Source of the DNA: Burkholderiaceae bacterium | Lineage (GTDB): Bacteria; Pseudomonadota; Gammaproteobacteria; Burkholderiales; Burkholderiaceae_C | Direction: 5' to 3' | Assembly: GCA_023260315.1 (NCBI GenBank) | Contig: JALQVQ010000203.1 | Span: 1-6,419, forward strand | DNA length: 6,419 nt | The notes under the pieces: model-generated | Database searches by the model: none | The model's input: only the letters and a program-made list of their open reading frames with translations | Told to the model about the DNA's origin: nothing | Translations under genes and position numbers: made by a program | In this document: positions 1 through 5,972 of the stretch, piece by piece | Layout: every line of letters begins with the position of its first letter | How positions within the stretch are numbered: the stretch's first letter is position 1

Positions 1-704
1 ATCTGGTGCATACCACCCTTGACCGACCAAACGCCGTCCATTTCAACCTGCGCGACCAACATCAGCGTCGCAGGCGCGGACCATGGCGATGAGCCACAAT
101 AGGTGGCGTAACGACCAAACAGTTGTTGTAAGCGGGTGTCATGGAAGTGTTGACCCAGCTGCCGCCAAAGGCTGGCAAAGGGTCCCAAGCCGGCGAGTGT
201 GGACAACCCGCGAGGCCCCAAATCGCTCACCATGCTGAGGAGAGTGGGGCGCTCGCTGCGAATATAGGGTTTCTCAAGGGTGTCATAAAGCGCGCGCGCT
301 TGATCGCAGAAACCCAGAAAGCGACGTGCCTCTTGCGGACTGCTGAATCGCCCGATGGCCTCCGCCGACTGCGCGGGGTCGGCGAACAAGTCCAGCGTGC
401 CCGGCCGGCCGTCCCAGGCATGGCGGGCCAGCACATTGAGTGGCTCGAGCGGCAGAATTTCACTGAGTGACGTTCCCATTTCGGCCAACATCTGATCGAG
501 GACCCAACGCATCGTGAACACGGTTGGACCGGCGTCGATGCCGTTGCCGTCAACATGGATTTGCCGGATTTTCCCACCCGGGGTCTCGGCACTTTCGAGC
601 AGCGTGACCTGGAGGCCACGATGCGCCAAAACCAAAGCGCTGATCAGCCCGCCGATCCCTGCGCCGATCACCACAACGCGGCTACCGCGTGACCCTTTAG
701 GCAT
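1..704 (-). CDS. crtD: Hydroxyneurosporene desaturase family (CrtD), 3' part beyond the window
   Basis: This is an FAD-dependent carotenoid desaturase of the CrtI/CrtD family. By family it introduces the C3,4 double bond in acyclic carotenoids on the way to spheroidene. The visible 234 codons start with a dinucleotide-binding fold: GAGIGG at residues 14-19 and an acidic residue (Glu37) closing the beta-alpha-beta unit. Next come PGGK (42-45) and DAGPTVFTMRW (57-67), which is characteristic of CrtD-type desaturases. Near the left edge the frame reads VEMDGVWSVKGGMH, also typical of CrtD. Family members are about 500 residues, so roughly half is present, and the frame is still open at base 1. 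The ATG at 704 lies inside the end of crtA (8-base overlap, ATGCCTAA) with a weak GGAAA about 6 bases upstream, which suggests translational coupling. CrtI is the main alternative, but the motifs and the crtA partner favour CrtD. Confidence 0.86.
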   Translation of the reverse strand, partial: MPKGSRGSRVVVIGAGIGGLISALVLAHRGLQVTLLESAETPGGKIRQIHVDGNGIDAGPTVFTMRWVLDQMLAEMGTSLSEILPLEPLNVLARHAWDGRPGTLDLFADPAQSAEAIGRFSSPQEARRFLGFCDQARALYDTLEKPYIRSERPTLLSMVSDLGPRGLSTLAGLGPFASLWRQLGQHFHDTRLQQLFGRYATYCGSSPWSAPATLMLVAQVEMDGVWSVKGGMHQ

Positions 705-1407
705 ATTGCTTTCCGCGCCACACACCATTCATGTGGATGGGCGTGAAGCGCGCAAACATGGATTCGGCAAAATATCGCTTTTGGTGAGCGACTTGAATCG
801 CCTCAAGGTGAGGGCCTGTTCGGGCGTAGGCGTTCATGGCGTCAACGCTGTCCCATACGGTAAAAGTGGCTTGTCGGATTAAAGGCGCTTCGCCCAAACC
901 CACCGCGAGTTGGCAGCCAGCGGATGATTCCAACGCGGTCTGTGAAGCGGGCGCGTAGCGCCAAAATGCGCGTGCTTTCGGCGGGCGGATGGATGCCCGG
1001 GTGAGTGCGGCGATCGGGCCCGTCTCGGGCGTACGGGTGGCAACGTCCAGCGCTTGACCATCCCACGTGCCTCGACAAGCGTAGGTTTGTAATGTGATGG
1101 TGAGGAGTTCGCTAGACCGTTCGCGGTAGGCAGCGACCTCATCGCTTCGGTTGAGAAAATACGCCGCTGCTGCCGCCGAATTGAAAAGCCCGAAAACACC
1201 TTGCCGCGACGCACTCGGCTTCAGACCAAAACCGCCCTCGTACCCGCTCCCTAAGATTTTCGAGAACAGCAGGCCGGGTGTTTGATTCAATGCAGCCGTT
1301 CCCTTGACCAAGCGAGACCATCCCCACAAGCGATGTGCAGGGGCGATATCAGCAAGCAGCAAAACAACGGTTTGGCTGGGTGTTTCAGTGTCTTTAGGCG
1401 GTGACAT
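697..1407 (-). CDS. crtA: Spheroidene monooxygenase
   Basis: The 236-residue product matches CrtA, which oxygenates spheroidene to spheroidenone (and acts on related acyclic carotenoids). Recognisable family blocks are the glycine-rich SGYEGGFGL (54-62), GPIAALTRASIRPPKA (130-145), the following FWRYAPA, the LAVGLGEAPLIRQATF block (167-182) and NAYARTGPH (192-200) leading to a C-terminal RFTPIHMNGVW. Length is close to the usual 230-250 residues, so the gene looks complete. The ATG at 1407 has no evident Shine-Dalgarno sequence. No better in-frame start exists between it and the upstream terminator hairpin. Its stop overlaps the crtD start, so the two carotenoid genes form a unit. It lies downstream of the terminator after pufC, so expression depends either on readthrough or on a promoter I could not identify. 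Confidence 0.9.
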   Translation of the reverse strand: MSPPKDTETPSQTVVLLLADIAPAHRLWGWSRLVKGTAALNQTPGLLFSKILGSGYEGGFGLKPSASRQGVFGLFNSAAAAAYFLNRSDEVAAYRERSSELLTITLQTYACRGTWDGQALDVATRTPETGPIAALTRASIRPPKARAFWRYAPASQTALESSAGCQLAVGLGEAPLIRQATFTVWDSVDAMNAYARTGPHLEAIQVAHQKRYFAESMFARFTPIHMNGVWRGKQYA

Positions 1408-1429
1408 GCGTGGGTGCGTGATGGCAATA

Positions 1430-1467
1430 AAAAAGGACCTGCACCCAATAAGGTCCAGGTCCTTTTT
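1430..1467 (-). terminator. Intrinsic terminator after pufC, with two pairing registers
   Basis: Bases 1430-1441 and 1456-1467 are perfect reverse complements (12 bp, AAAAAGGACCTG / CAGGTCCTTTTT) around a 14-base loop. On the minus strand the stem lies about 10 bases after the pufC stop and ends in a run of six U, as expected for a rho-independent terminator. Because the stem is A/T-rich at its base, it could also work in the other direction. The 5' arm on the minus strand is a tandem GGACCT-GGACCT, so the inner copy can pair as well (1435-1440 with 1451-1456), giving a shorter alternative hairpin that lacks the adjacent U run. It probably lowers transcription of crtA-crtD relative to the puf genes. 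Confidence 0.85.
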
Positions 1468-1477
1468 GCCTCAAATC

Positions 1478-2497
1478 TTAAGGCTTACTGACCGTTTGCA
1501 GCTCAGGGTAGTGCTTGGCCATCTGCGCGCCATAAAGGGGCTTGAAGGCGCCTTGGTGGCAGGTGCTGCAGTTGACTTTTGCGACATCACCCTTGGGGCC
1601 CAGCCTTGACGCGGGGAACTGATCCGTGAGGGGAACGATGTAGTCGTTGTTGATTTCACGCGCCATCCGAATGCCGTACCACGAGGTGACACGCTGGGGG
1701 CGTGACTCTTCCCACGATTGGAAGGCTCGTGTGTTGTGACAGTAGGTGCAGTTCACGCCCAACGAGTCCGACATGTGCATCATCAGTGAGTAGGTCCACT
1801 CAGTTTGCTTCAATGAGGCACGGTTGGCGTTGCTGCTGACACCCGCCATTGCCTCGTTGCCGTTCACGCGGATGGGCAGTGCATCTTTCAAGTAGGGGGT
1901 GAAGGGGTCAAAGGGCAACGAACTCAAACCAGCCGCTTTTGTTGCGATGTTTTGGCCAGCCAAATCACCCAGCAGGCTGTTCACGTACTTGCGGTCTTTC
2001 GGTGCCATCCAAACCTGCTGAGGAATGTTGTTCCCGCGGTGGCAGGTATAGCAGGTGACACCGGTATCGGCGACGTGCGTCTTCCAGTCTTGGTTGACTT
2101 TTTGCGTCATCTGGATCATGCGTCGCGCAACGATCTTGGTGTACTTTGAGTCTTCCGCAAAGTTCTGAACGTTGTGGCAATACGCGCACCCCTCTTTGGG
2201 TGCCACCCACTCGGTAATCGATGTCATGTGGCGAACGAACTGCCCGACACTCAAGTCACCAAGAACCTGCACGTTTTGATACACCAGACTGGCCTTCGGG
2301 CCATCTGGCGAAGCCTCAGGTGCTGGCGCTGGCGCTTGGTTCAAAGCCGCTTCCTTCGCCAAAGTCCGTGGGTTGTAGACCTGCTCCATGCCGGTACCGC
2401 GGTAGCCGGTTTGGACCGTCACAATGGGTGGTCGTTCGCAAGCTGACAGCGTCACCACAGCGGCCAGCATTAAGGCGATTTTTGAAAAGAGTTTCAT
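1478..2497 (-). CDS. pufC: Photosynthetic reaction centre cytochrome c subunit (tetraheme)
   Basis: PufC is the periplasmic tetraheme cytochrome bound to the reaction centre, passing electrons from soluble carriers to the oxidised special pair. The 339-residue product begins with a lipoprotein signal (basic MKLFSK, a hydrophobic core, then LSAC with Cys20 as the acylation site). Four heme sites are present: CAYCH (104-108), CYTCH (149-153), CTYCH (250-254) and CSTCH (310-314). Candidate axial ligands Met91, Met127, His141 and Met239 have the same offsets as those I recall for the Blastochloris viridis subunit (Met/Met/Met plus one His), so all four hemes look ligated. I chose the ATG at 2497 because the lipoprotein signal starts there, a GGGAG sequence lies about 7 bases upstream, and it overlaps the pufM stop as TAATG. 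The frame is open 84 bases further upstream, but only within pufM. An intrinsic terminator follows the gene. Confidence 0.96.
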   Translation of the reverse strand: MKLFSKIALMLAAVVTLSACERPPIVTVQTGYRGTGMEQVYNPRTLAKEAALNQAPAPAPEASPDGPKASLVYQNVQVLGDLSVGQFVRHMTSITEWVAPKEGCAYCHNVQNFAEDSKYTKIVARRMIQMTQKVNQDWKTHVADTGVTCYTCHRGNNIPQQVWMAPKDRKYVNSLLGDLAGQNIATKAAGLSSLPFDPFTPYLKDALPIRVNGNEAMAGVSSNANRASLKQTEWTYSLMMHMSDSLGVNCTYCHNTRAFQSWEESRPQRVTSWYGIRMAREINNDYIVPLTDQFPASRLGPKGDVAKVNCSTCHQGAFKPLYGAQMAKHYPELQTVSKP

Positions 2498-3468
2498 TAT
2501 TTCGCTCCCATGAGTGCGGGGTCCATGACCGGGGCACCCTCTAATGGATAGGCGGGTACAACGCCGTGCTTGATGGACCACAGGTACCAGTTATCAACAA
2601 CAGGGCCCGTTAACAGAATGCCGATACCACCAACCAGGGGACTCAGGACCGCGAACCACCACGCCCAGCGGTGAATCGATTCCATCGTGGCGTTAAAGCC
2701 CATGGTCCAGCGCCAGAAGAGGGCGGCGCGTTCAGAGGCGGTACCGCGGTCAACGATTTGTTCGATTTCGCGCTCGCCGCCGTAACGGGTCACCGCCAGA
2801 ATCGTGGCACCGTGCATCGCGAACAGCAAGACAGAGCCATACAAAAACACAATCGACAGCGCGTGGAAGGGGTTGTAGAACAGGTTGCCGTGACGCAAGG
2901 ACAGGGCTGAGACCCAGTCAAGGTGCGGGAAGATCCCGAACGGCACGGCCTCAGACCAGCTGCCCATCATGATGGGGCGGAAGAAGCCGCACACCAGATA
3001 GAGCCAAATGGCTGCTGCAAAGGCCCACGCAATATGGGTTCCCATGCCCAACTGGCGCGCACGGCGGTAGGTTCTCACCCACCACAAAATGATTGAGATG
3101 GTGAGAAGGAAACCCACAATGAGCCACCATCCGCCTTGATCAAGCGGTGGGAAACCCAATCCGTAGGCGGGTGCTGGTGGTTCAAGTGCGAGCCAGAATA
3201 ACTGCCGAATAAGTTGAATGGGATTCCAGTCAACCGACGCCAGCATATTGAAGCCGATGATGTTGAACGCGGCAATACCGAACAGCAGTGAGGCAAAACC
3301 CAGGGTGCCTAGGTAGATCGGTCCAATTTGGGCGTTACCGATGCGTCCCAACAGGTGGAACAAGAAGGGTTTCCCGAGGCGTTTATCGTCGCCGCGAGGT
3401 AACTCGACGCCATCGTGCAGCGGGCCAACCGGCTGCACCGAGGTGAAAAGATTTTGATATTGAGCCAT
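2497..3468 (-). CDS. pufM: Photosynthetic reaction centre subunit M
   Basis: PufM is one of the two membrane subunits of the type-2 reaction centre. It has five transmembrane helices and binds half of the special pair, an accessory bacteriochlorophyll, a bacteriopheophytin, QA and the non-heme iron with PufL. The 323-residue product has the full family length. Key residues fall at the Rhodobacter sphaeroides positions: His182 (accessory pigment), His202 (special pair), Tyr210, the iron ligands His219, Glu234 and His266, and Trp252 at the QA site. The ATG at 3468 follows a good GAGGAA ribosome binding site at 3475-3480, 6 bases away and 21 bases after pufL. The last base of its stop codon is the first base of the pufC ATG. 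I see no pufX-like gene between pufM and pufC. Confidence 0.98.
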   Translation of the reverse strand: MAQYQNLFTSVQPVGPLHDGVELPRGDDKRLGKPFLFHLLGRIGNAQIGPIYLGTLGFASLLFGIAAFNIIGFNMLASVDWNPIQLIRQLFWLALEPPAPAYGLGFPPLDQGGWWLIVGFLLTISIILWWVRTYRRARQLGMGTHIAWAFAAAIWLYLVCGFFRPIMMGSWSEAVPFGIFPHLDWVSALSLRHGNLFYNPFHALSIVFLYGSVLLFAMHGATILAVTRYGGEREIEQIVDRGTASERAALFWRWTMGFNATMESIHRWAWWFAVLSPLVGGIGILLTGPVVDNWYLWSIKHGVVPAYPLEGAPVMDPALMGAK

Positions 3469-3489
3469 TTCAATTTCCTCACTTTTTAA

Positions 3490-4317
3490 TCAGGTGCGCC
3501 AGATGGGCATGTTGAGCCACCAGCTCCACCACTCGGGCCAAGCGCCAGTCCAGAAGGGACCACTGACAACGATACAAACGATGCCAAACCAGACGCCAGC
3601 CAGTGCCAAAAAGAGGCCGAGGCGGTGAATACCCAATGTGCCGACCGAGTAGCCGATGAGGTCACGGAAGAACGTATCCTCATGCTCGGGTGTCTTGACG
3701 ACCTCCCCTTTGCCAGGGTTGGTGGCTGAGAGCACCAAGCCACCGTGCATCGAGAGCGCCAGTGTGGTGGCGAAGAAAAGACTCGCCGCGATCATGTGCC
3801 ACGGGTTGTAGTGGAAGTGCAGGTATTGGTAGGCGGTGTTGCTCACCCAATCAAGGTGGCTGTAGATGCCGTAAGGGAAGGCGTGACCCCACGCACCCAT
3901 CAACACTGGGCGAATGACTTGCAAGCTCACATACGCCAAAATCGCCATGCTGAAAGCGACGGGGACGTGCAGTCCCATGCCCAGCTTGCGGCAAATTTCA
4001 ACCTCTCGCAGTGCCCAAGATCCAAACGCACCGAGCGCACAAACCGTGATGAGTTGCCAAAGGCCACCCTCCATCATTGGCGCGAATTTGAGGCCGTAGG
4101 AAATATCTGGCGGCGCGATGTTGATTTGCCATAAATTCCAGGTGGGTCCCATCGCGGCGCCCCACAAAATCATCACCGTCCCAGTCAACGTAAAGAAGAT
4201 GGTGGTGATGCCAAAGAAACCGACGTAAAACGGACCGACCCAGAAATCAAAAAGGTCACCCCCGAACAGGGTCCCACCGCGGACGCGGTATTTGCGTTCA
4301 AAACTTAACATGGACAT
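3490..4317 (-). CDS. pufL: Photosynthetic reaction centre subunit L
   Basis: PufL pairs with PufM to form the reaction-centre core and carries the active electron-transfer branch and the QB pocket. The 275-residue product is of normal length and opens with the conserved block [20 protein letters not shown]. With a one-residue offset from Rhodobacter numbering I see His154 (accessory pigment), His174 (special pair), His191 and His231 (iron), Glu105 near the pheophytin, and the proton-delivery residues Glu213, Asp214 and Ser224 at QB. Nothing catalytic is missing. Two ATGs lie 6 bases apart (4317 and 4311). The first is preferred because GGAGGA at 4325-4330 stands 7 bases from it. The gene follows pufA after a 122-base hairpin-bearing spacer. 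Confidence 0.98.
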   Translation of the reverse strand: MSMLSFERKYRVRGGTLFGGDLFDFWVGPFYVGFFGITTIFFTLTGTVMILWGAAMGPTWNLWQINIAPPDISYGLKFAPMMEGGLWQLITVCALGAFGSWALREVEICRKLGMGLHVPVAFSMAILAYVSLQVIRPVLMGAWGHAFPYGIYSHLDWVSNTAYQYLHFHYNPWHMIAASLFFATTLALSMHGGLVLSATNPGKGEVVKTPEHEDTFFRDLIGYSVGTLGIHRLGLFLALAGVWFGIVCIVVSGPFWTGAWPEWWSWWLNMPIWRT

Positions 4318-4324
4318 GGTTGTA

Positions 4325-4330
4325 TCCTCC
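4325..4330 (-). promoter_or_regulatory. Shine-Dalgarno site that sets the pufL start
   Basis: On the minus strand this reads GGAGGA, a near-perfect anti-16S match. It lies 7 bases before the ATG at 4317 and 13 bases before the in-frame ATG at 4311. The spacing favours the upstream ATG, giving an N-terminus of MSMLSF. Confidence 0.75.
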
Positions 4331-4361
4331 GCCCAATTGGCTGAATTAAGGGCCCTGCTGG

Positions 4362-4421
4362 TGTCATTACAAATGTTCGTAAATGACAGGTGCGATATTC
4401 AAAATGAACAAAGCACCTGTC
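4362..4421 (-). promoter_or_regulatory. pufA-pufL intergenic RNA hairpins, mutually exclusive
   Basis: Transcribed on the minus strand, 4421-4413 (GACAGGTGC) pairs perfectly with 4393-4385 (GCACCTGTC) over 9 bp. Its 19-base loop contains an inner 4-bp stem (TTCA/TGAA). A second inverted repeat, TGTCATT at 4388-4382 with AATGACA at 4368-4362, extends by AC/GT past one bulged base. The two hairpins share 4385-4388 and cannot both form completely. In Rhodobacter, hairpins at this position protect the pufBA message from 3'-to-5' decay and raise antenna over reaction-centre synthesis. The same role here is inferred from position and structure. No U run follows, so it does not look like a simple terminator. 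Confidence 0.72.
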
Positions 4422-4439
4422 CCATAAAAGCTCGCGCCC

Positions 4440-4640
4440 TTATGACTTTTGCGGCAATGCCGCGTTTTGCGACTGGACGCGCGCCGCTGCGGCTTTTGCC
4501 GTATCGGGGTGCCAGCTGTTGATGTTGTATCGATCGCCACTGATTTGAATCAGGTGAATCGAGGTTGAAATAAAGGCAATCATCAGACCTGTTAGGACGA
4601 TGGCCTTGCGGGGATCTATCACACGCCAAATGCGCCACAT
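4440..4640 (-). CDS. pufA: Core light-harvesting (LH1) alpha polypeptide
   Basis: This single-helix antenna polypeptide, with its beta partner, forms the LH1 ring around the reaction centre and binds bacteriochlorophyll a and carotenoid. The 66-residue product has the classic N-terminus MWRIWRVIDPRKA, one hydrophobic segment (about residues 14-34) and the pigment-ligating His29 in SIHLI. A cytoplasm-distal RYNI..W motif (37-43) resembles the RYNW of other alpha chains. An Ala/Gln-rich tail after residue 45 makes it somewhat longer than typical alpha chains. The ATG at 4640 follows GAGAGGAAA (4646-4654), immediately after the stop of the upstream small gene. An in-frame TTG further upstream lies before that ribosome binding site and is unlikely to be used. 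Confidence 0.94.
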   Translation of the reverse strand: MWRIWRVIDPRKAIVLTGLMIAFISTSIHLIQISGDRYNINSWHPDTAKAAAARVQSQNAALPQKS

Positions 4641-4654
4641 AGTAATTTCCTCTC

Positions 4655-4879
4655 TTAACACAATTGAGAAATAACGGTATCCACTGAAGCTCTTACGCCC
4701 TCTAAAGTGGAACTCGAGCCTTCCGCTCCGGGAAGCCAGCTACGCCAGTTAAGGAATAGCAACTGCCCAATCAAAGCGATCGCCCCAAACACGATGAAGA
4801 GCAATCCGAACGTTGTCCAATAACTTTGGTAGTGGTCATTGGGAACGTCATGGGATTTTCTGTAAGTCGAATCAGTCAT
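4655..4879 (-). CDS. pufB: Divergent LH1 beta-like polypeptide at the pufB position
   Basis: This 74-residue protein sits where pufB normally lies, 14 bases before pufA. It has one transmembrane segment (about 21-43) followed by NWRSWLPGAEG (44-54), which aligns with the WRPWLPG...G ending of LH1 beta chains. The segment AIALIGQLLFLNW lines up with the A-x-x-x-H pattern of beta chains, but the residue six before the Trp is Gln39, not the His that ligates bacteriochlorophyll. The N-terminal His usually found 18 residues earlier is replaced by Trp21. The only histidines are His10 and His16. A 20-residue tail (55-74) follows the usual end. The start is ATG 4879 (GTG 4882 is adjacent). No ribosome binding site is visible, because the upstream sequence already belongs to tctA. 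It could be a true but unusual beta chain, or a second antenna-like protein with the canonical pufB lost upstream. Confidence 0.7.
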   Translation of the reverse strand: MTDSTYRKSHDVPNDHYQSYWTTFGLLFIVFGAIALIGQLLFLNWRSWLPGAEGSSSTLEGVRASVDTVISQLC

Positions 4880-4890
4880 CACAGCGTGGG
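4872..4890. other. Probable breakpoint between the puf operon and the tctA fragment
   Basis: The minus-strand pufB-like gene begins at 4879-4882, and the plus-strand tctA-like reading frame appears homologous from about 4880 onward (AWGALGAAFDLIF). No space remains for divergent promoters, leaders or ribosome binding sites. The genes expected upstream of pufB (often bchZ or pufQ) are absent. The in-frame codon just before tctA Ile-Thr-Ala is GTC where a start Met would be expected. A rearrangement or assembly join here is the simplest explanation. Confidence 0.6.
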
Positions 4891-4913
4891 GCGCACTTGG
4901 TGCCGCATTCGAT

Positions 4914-5972
4914 TTGATTTTTCATCCCACCCAGTTGGCCTATTTGGCCGGGGGTGTTTTGTTGGGATTGTCTGTCGGCGTCTTCCCGGGACTGGGCGGT
5001 ATCGCCGGCTTGAGCTTGGTGTTGCCTTTCGTTTACGGCATGGATCCCATTGCAGGCTTGGCTTTGATGGTGGGCTTGGTGGCGGTGATTCCGACATCGG
5101 ATACGTTTTCCAGTGTATTGATGGGTATCCCAGGGTCGTCTGCTTCGCAAGCGACGGTGCTCGATGGCTTTCCATTGGCCAAGATGGGGCAAGCGGCACG
5201 GGCTCTGTCGGCGGCATTTACCGCCTCCTTGTTTGGTGGCCTTTTTGGCGCGCTGGTCTTGACCGCATTTGTTTTGGTCGCGCGGCCCGTTGTGTTGGCC
5301 TTTGGCCTGCCCGAAATGTTGATGGTGACCATCCTGGGCTTGTCGATGGTTGCTATTTTGGCGGGGCGTGTCCCCGTTAAGGGGCTCGCATCAGCCGCCT
5401 TGGGTATCTTGGTTGGCACGATTGGAGCCGCCAGTGCCGGGGGGTCCGCGCGCATGAGTTCTTACGAATATCCCTACCTGTACGACGGCCTCAAATTGGT
5501 CATTGTTGGGTTGGGTATTTTCGCGATTCCAGAGATTGTTGCCTTGTTACGCCAAGGGACTGCGATTGCCGGTGAGGCGAAGTTAGGGGCCGGTTGGCGA
5601 GTGGGAGTGAGTGATTGGTGGAAGAACCGTTGGCTGTCGATCCGTTGCTCTTCAATTGGTGTGCTGGTCGGGGTCATTCCAGGACTGGGCGGTTCCGTTG
5701 TTGACTGGATCGCCTACGGTCACACGGTGCAAACCACCAAAGACAAAAGCCAATTCGGTAAAGGTGATATTCGCGGTGTGATTGGCCCCGAGAGTTCAAA
5801 CAACGCCAAGGAAGGTGGGGGTTTGGTGCCAACCTTGTTATTTGGCATTCCGGGCTCTGGTTCGATGGCGATCTTCATCGGTGGCATGGCGTTCATCGGG
5901 TGCCATGCCGGCAGTGGGTTCGTCCATCAGCAACACGCGGGGTTCGTTGGCCAGCGCCATGGCGAGCTCTAA
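4914..5972 (+). CDS. tctA: Tripartite tricarboxylate transporter permease TctA, fragment lacking both ends
   Basis: TctA is the large membrane subunit of TTT transporters, which take up citrate-like carboxylates with a small membrane subunit (TctB) and a periplasmic binding protein (TctC). The fragment has the two family repeats PGLGG (residues 25-29 and 256-260, counting from TTG 4914), the PTSDTFSSVLMGIPGSSASQ block, VVDWIAYGH (262-270), and ESSNNAKEGGG with LLFGIPGSGSMA (293-319), plus many hydrophobic helices. Similarity ends at GGMAFIG (323-329, base 5900). The final residues to 5972 are antisense livG sequence, not transporter. The family is about 500 residues, so the last third is missing. 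At the 5' end the family-like sequence extends upstream of TTG 4914 to about 4880 with no start codon, so TTG is only a nominal start. Neither tctB nor tctC is visible. It is probably non-functional as it stands. Confidence 0.85.
   Translation: MIFHPTQLAYLAGGVLLGLSVGVFPGLGGIAGLSLVLPFVYGMDPIAGLALMVGLVAVIPTSDTFSSVLMGIPGSSASQATVLDGFPLAKMGQAARALSAAFTASLFGGLFGALVLTAFVLVARPVVLAFGLPEMLMVTILGLSMVAILAGRVPVKGLASAALGILVGTIGAASAGGSARMSSYEYPYLYDGLKLVIVGLGIFAIPEIVALLRQGTAIAGEAKLGAGWRVGVSDWWKNRWLSIRCSSIGVLVGVIPGLGGSVVDWIAYGHTVQTTKDKSQFGKGDIRGVIGPESSNNAKEGGGLVPTLLFGIPGSGSMAIFIGGMAFIGCHAGSGFVHQQHAGFVGQRHGEL

Noticed and set aside
227..619. Minus-strand 130-codon open frame inside crtD
   Set aside because: Ser/Arg-rich and frame-shifted relative to the CrtD frame, which runs open from 704 to base 1 with clear FAD-binding motifs.
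1408..1477. Possible sigma-70 promoter for crtA
   Set aside because: TTGAGG with a 17-base spacer leads to a box with almost no match to TATAAT, and the TTTATT at the U run has no matching -35 element.
4331..4342. Short palindrome CCAATTGG upstream of pufL as an operator
   Set aside because: Eight-base palindromes of this kind occur by chance, and it does not match the TGT-N12-ACA form expected for PpsR/CrtJ sites.
4826..5380. Long plus-strand open frame of 184 codons overlapping the start of tctA
   Set aside because: Cys/Arg/Gly-rich translation without domain character; it is a shadow of the well-supported TctA frame and crosses the puf/tctA breakpoint.
5033..5455. Minus-strand open frame opposite tctA
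   Set aside because: Low-complexity Ala/Pro/Thr translation typical of the antisense of a hydrophobic membrane protein; no recognisable family or ribosome binding site.
4883..5900. Insertion sequence or integrated element carrying tctA
   Set aside because: No transposase, terminal inverted repeats, target duplications or tRNA were seen at either boundary.
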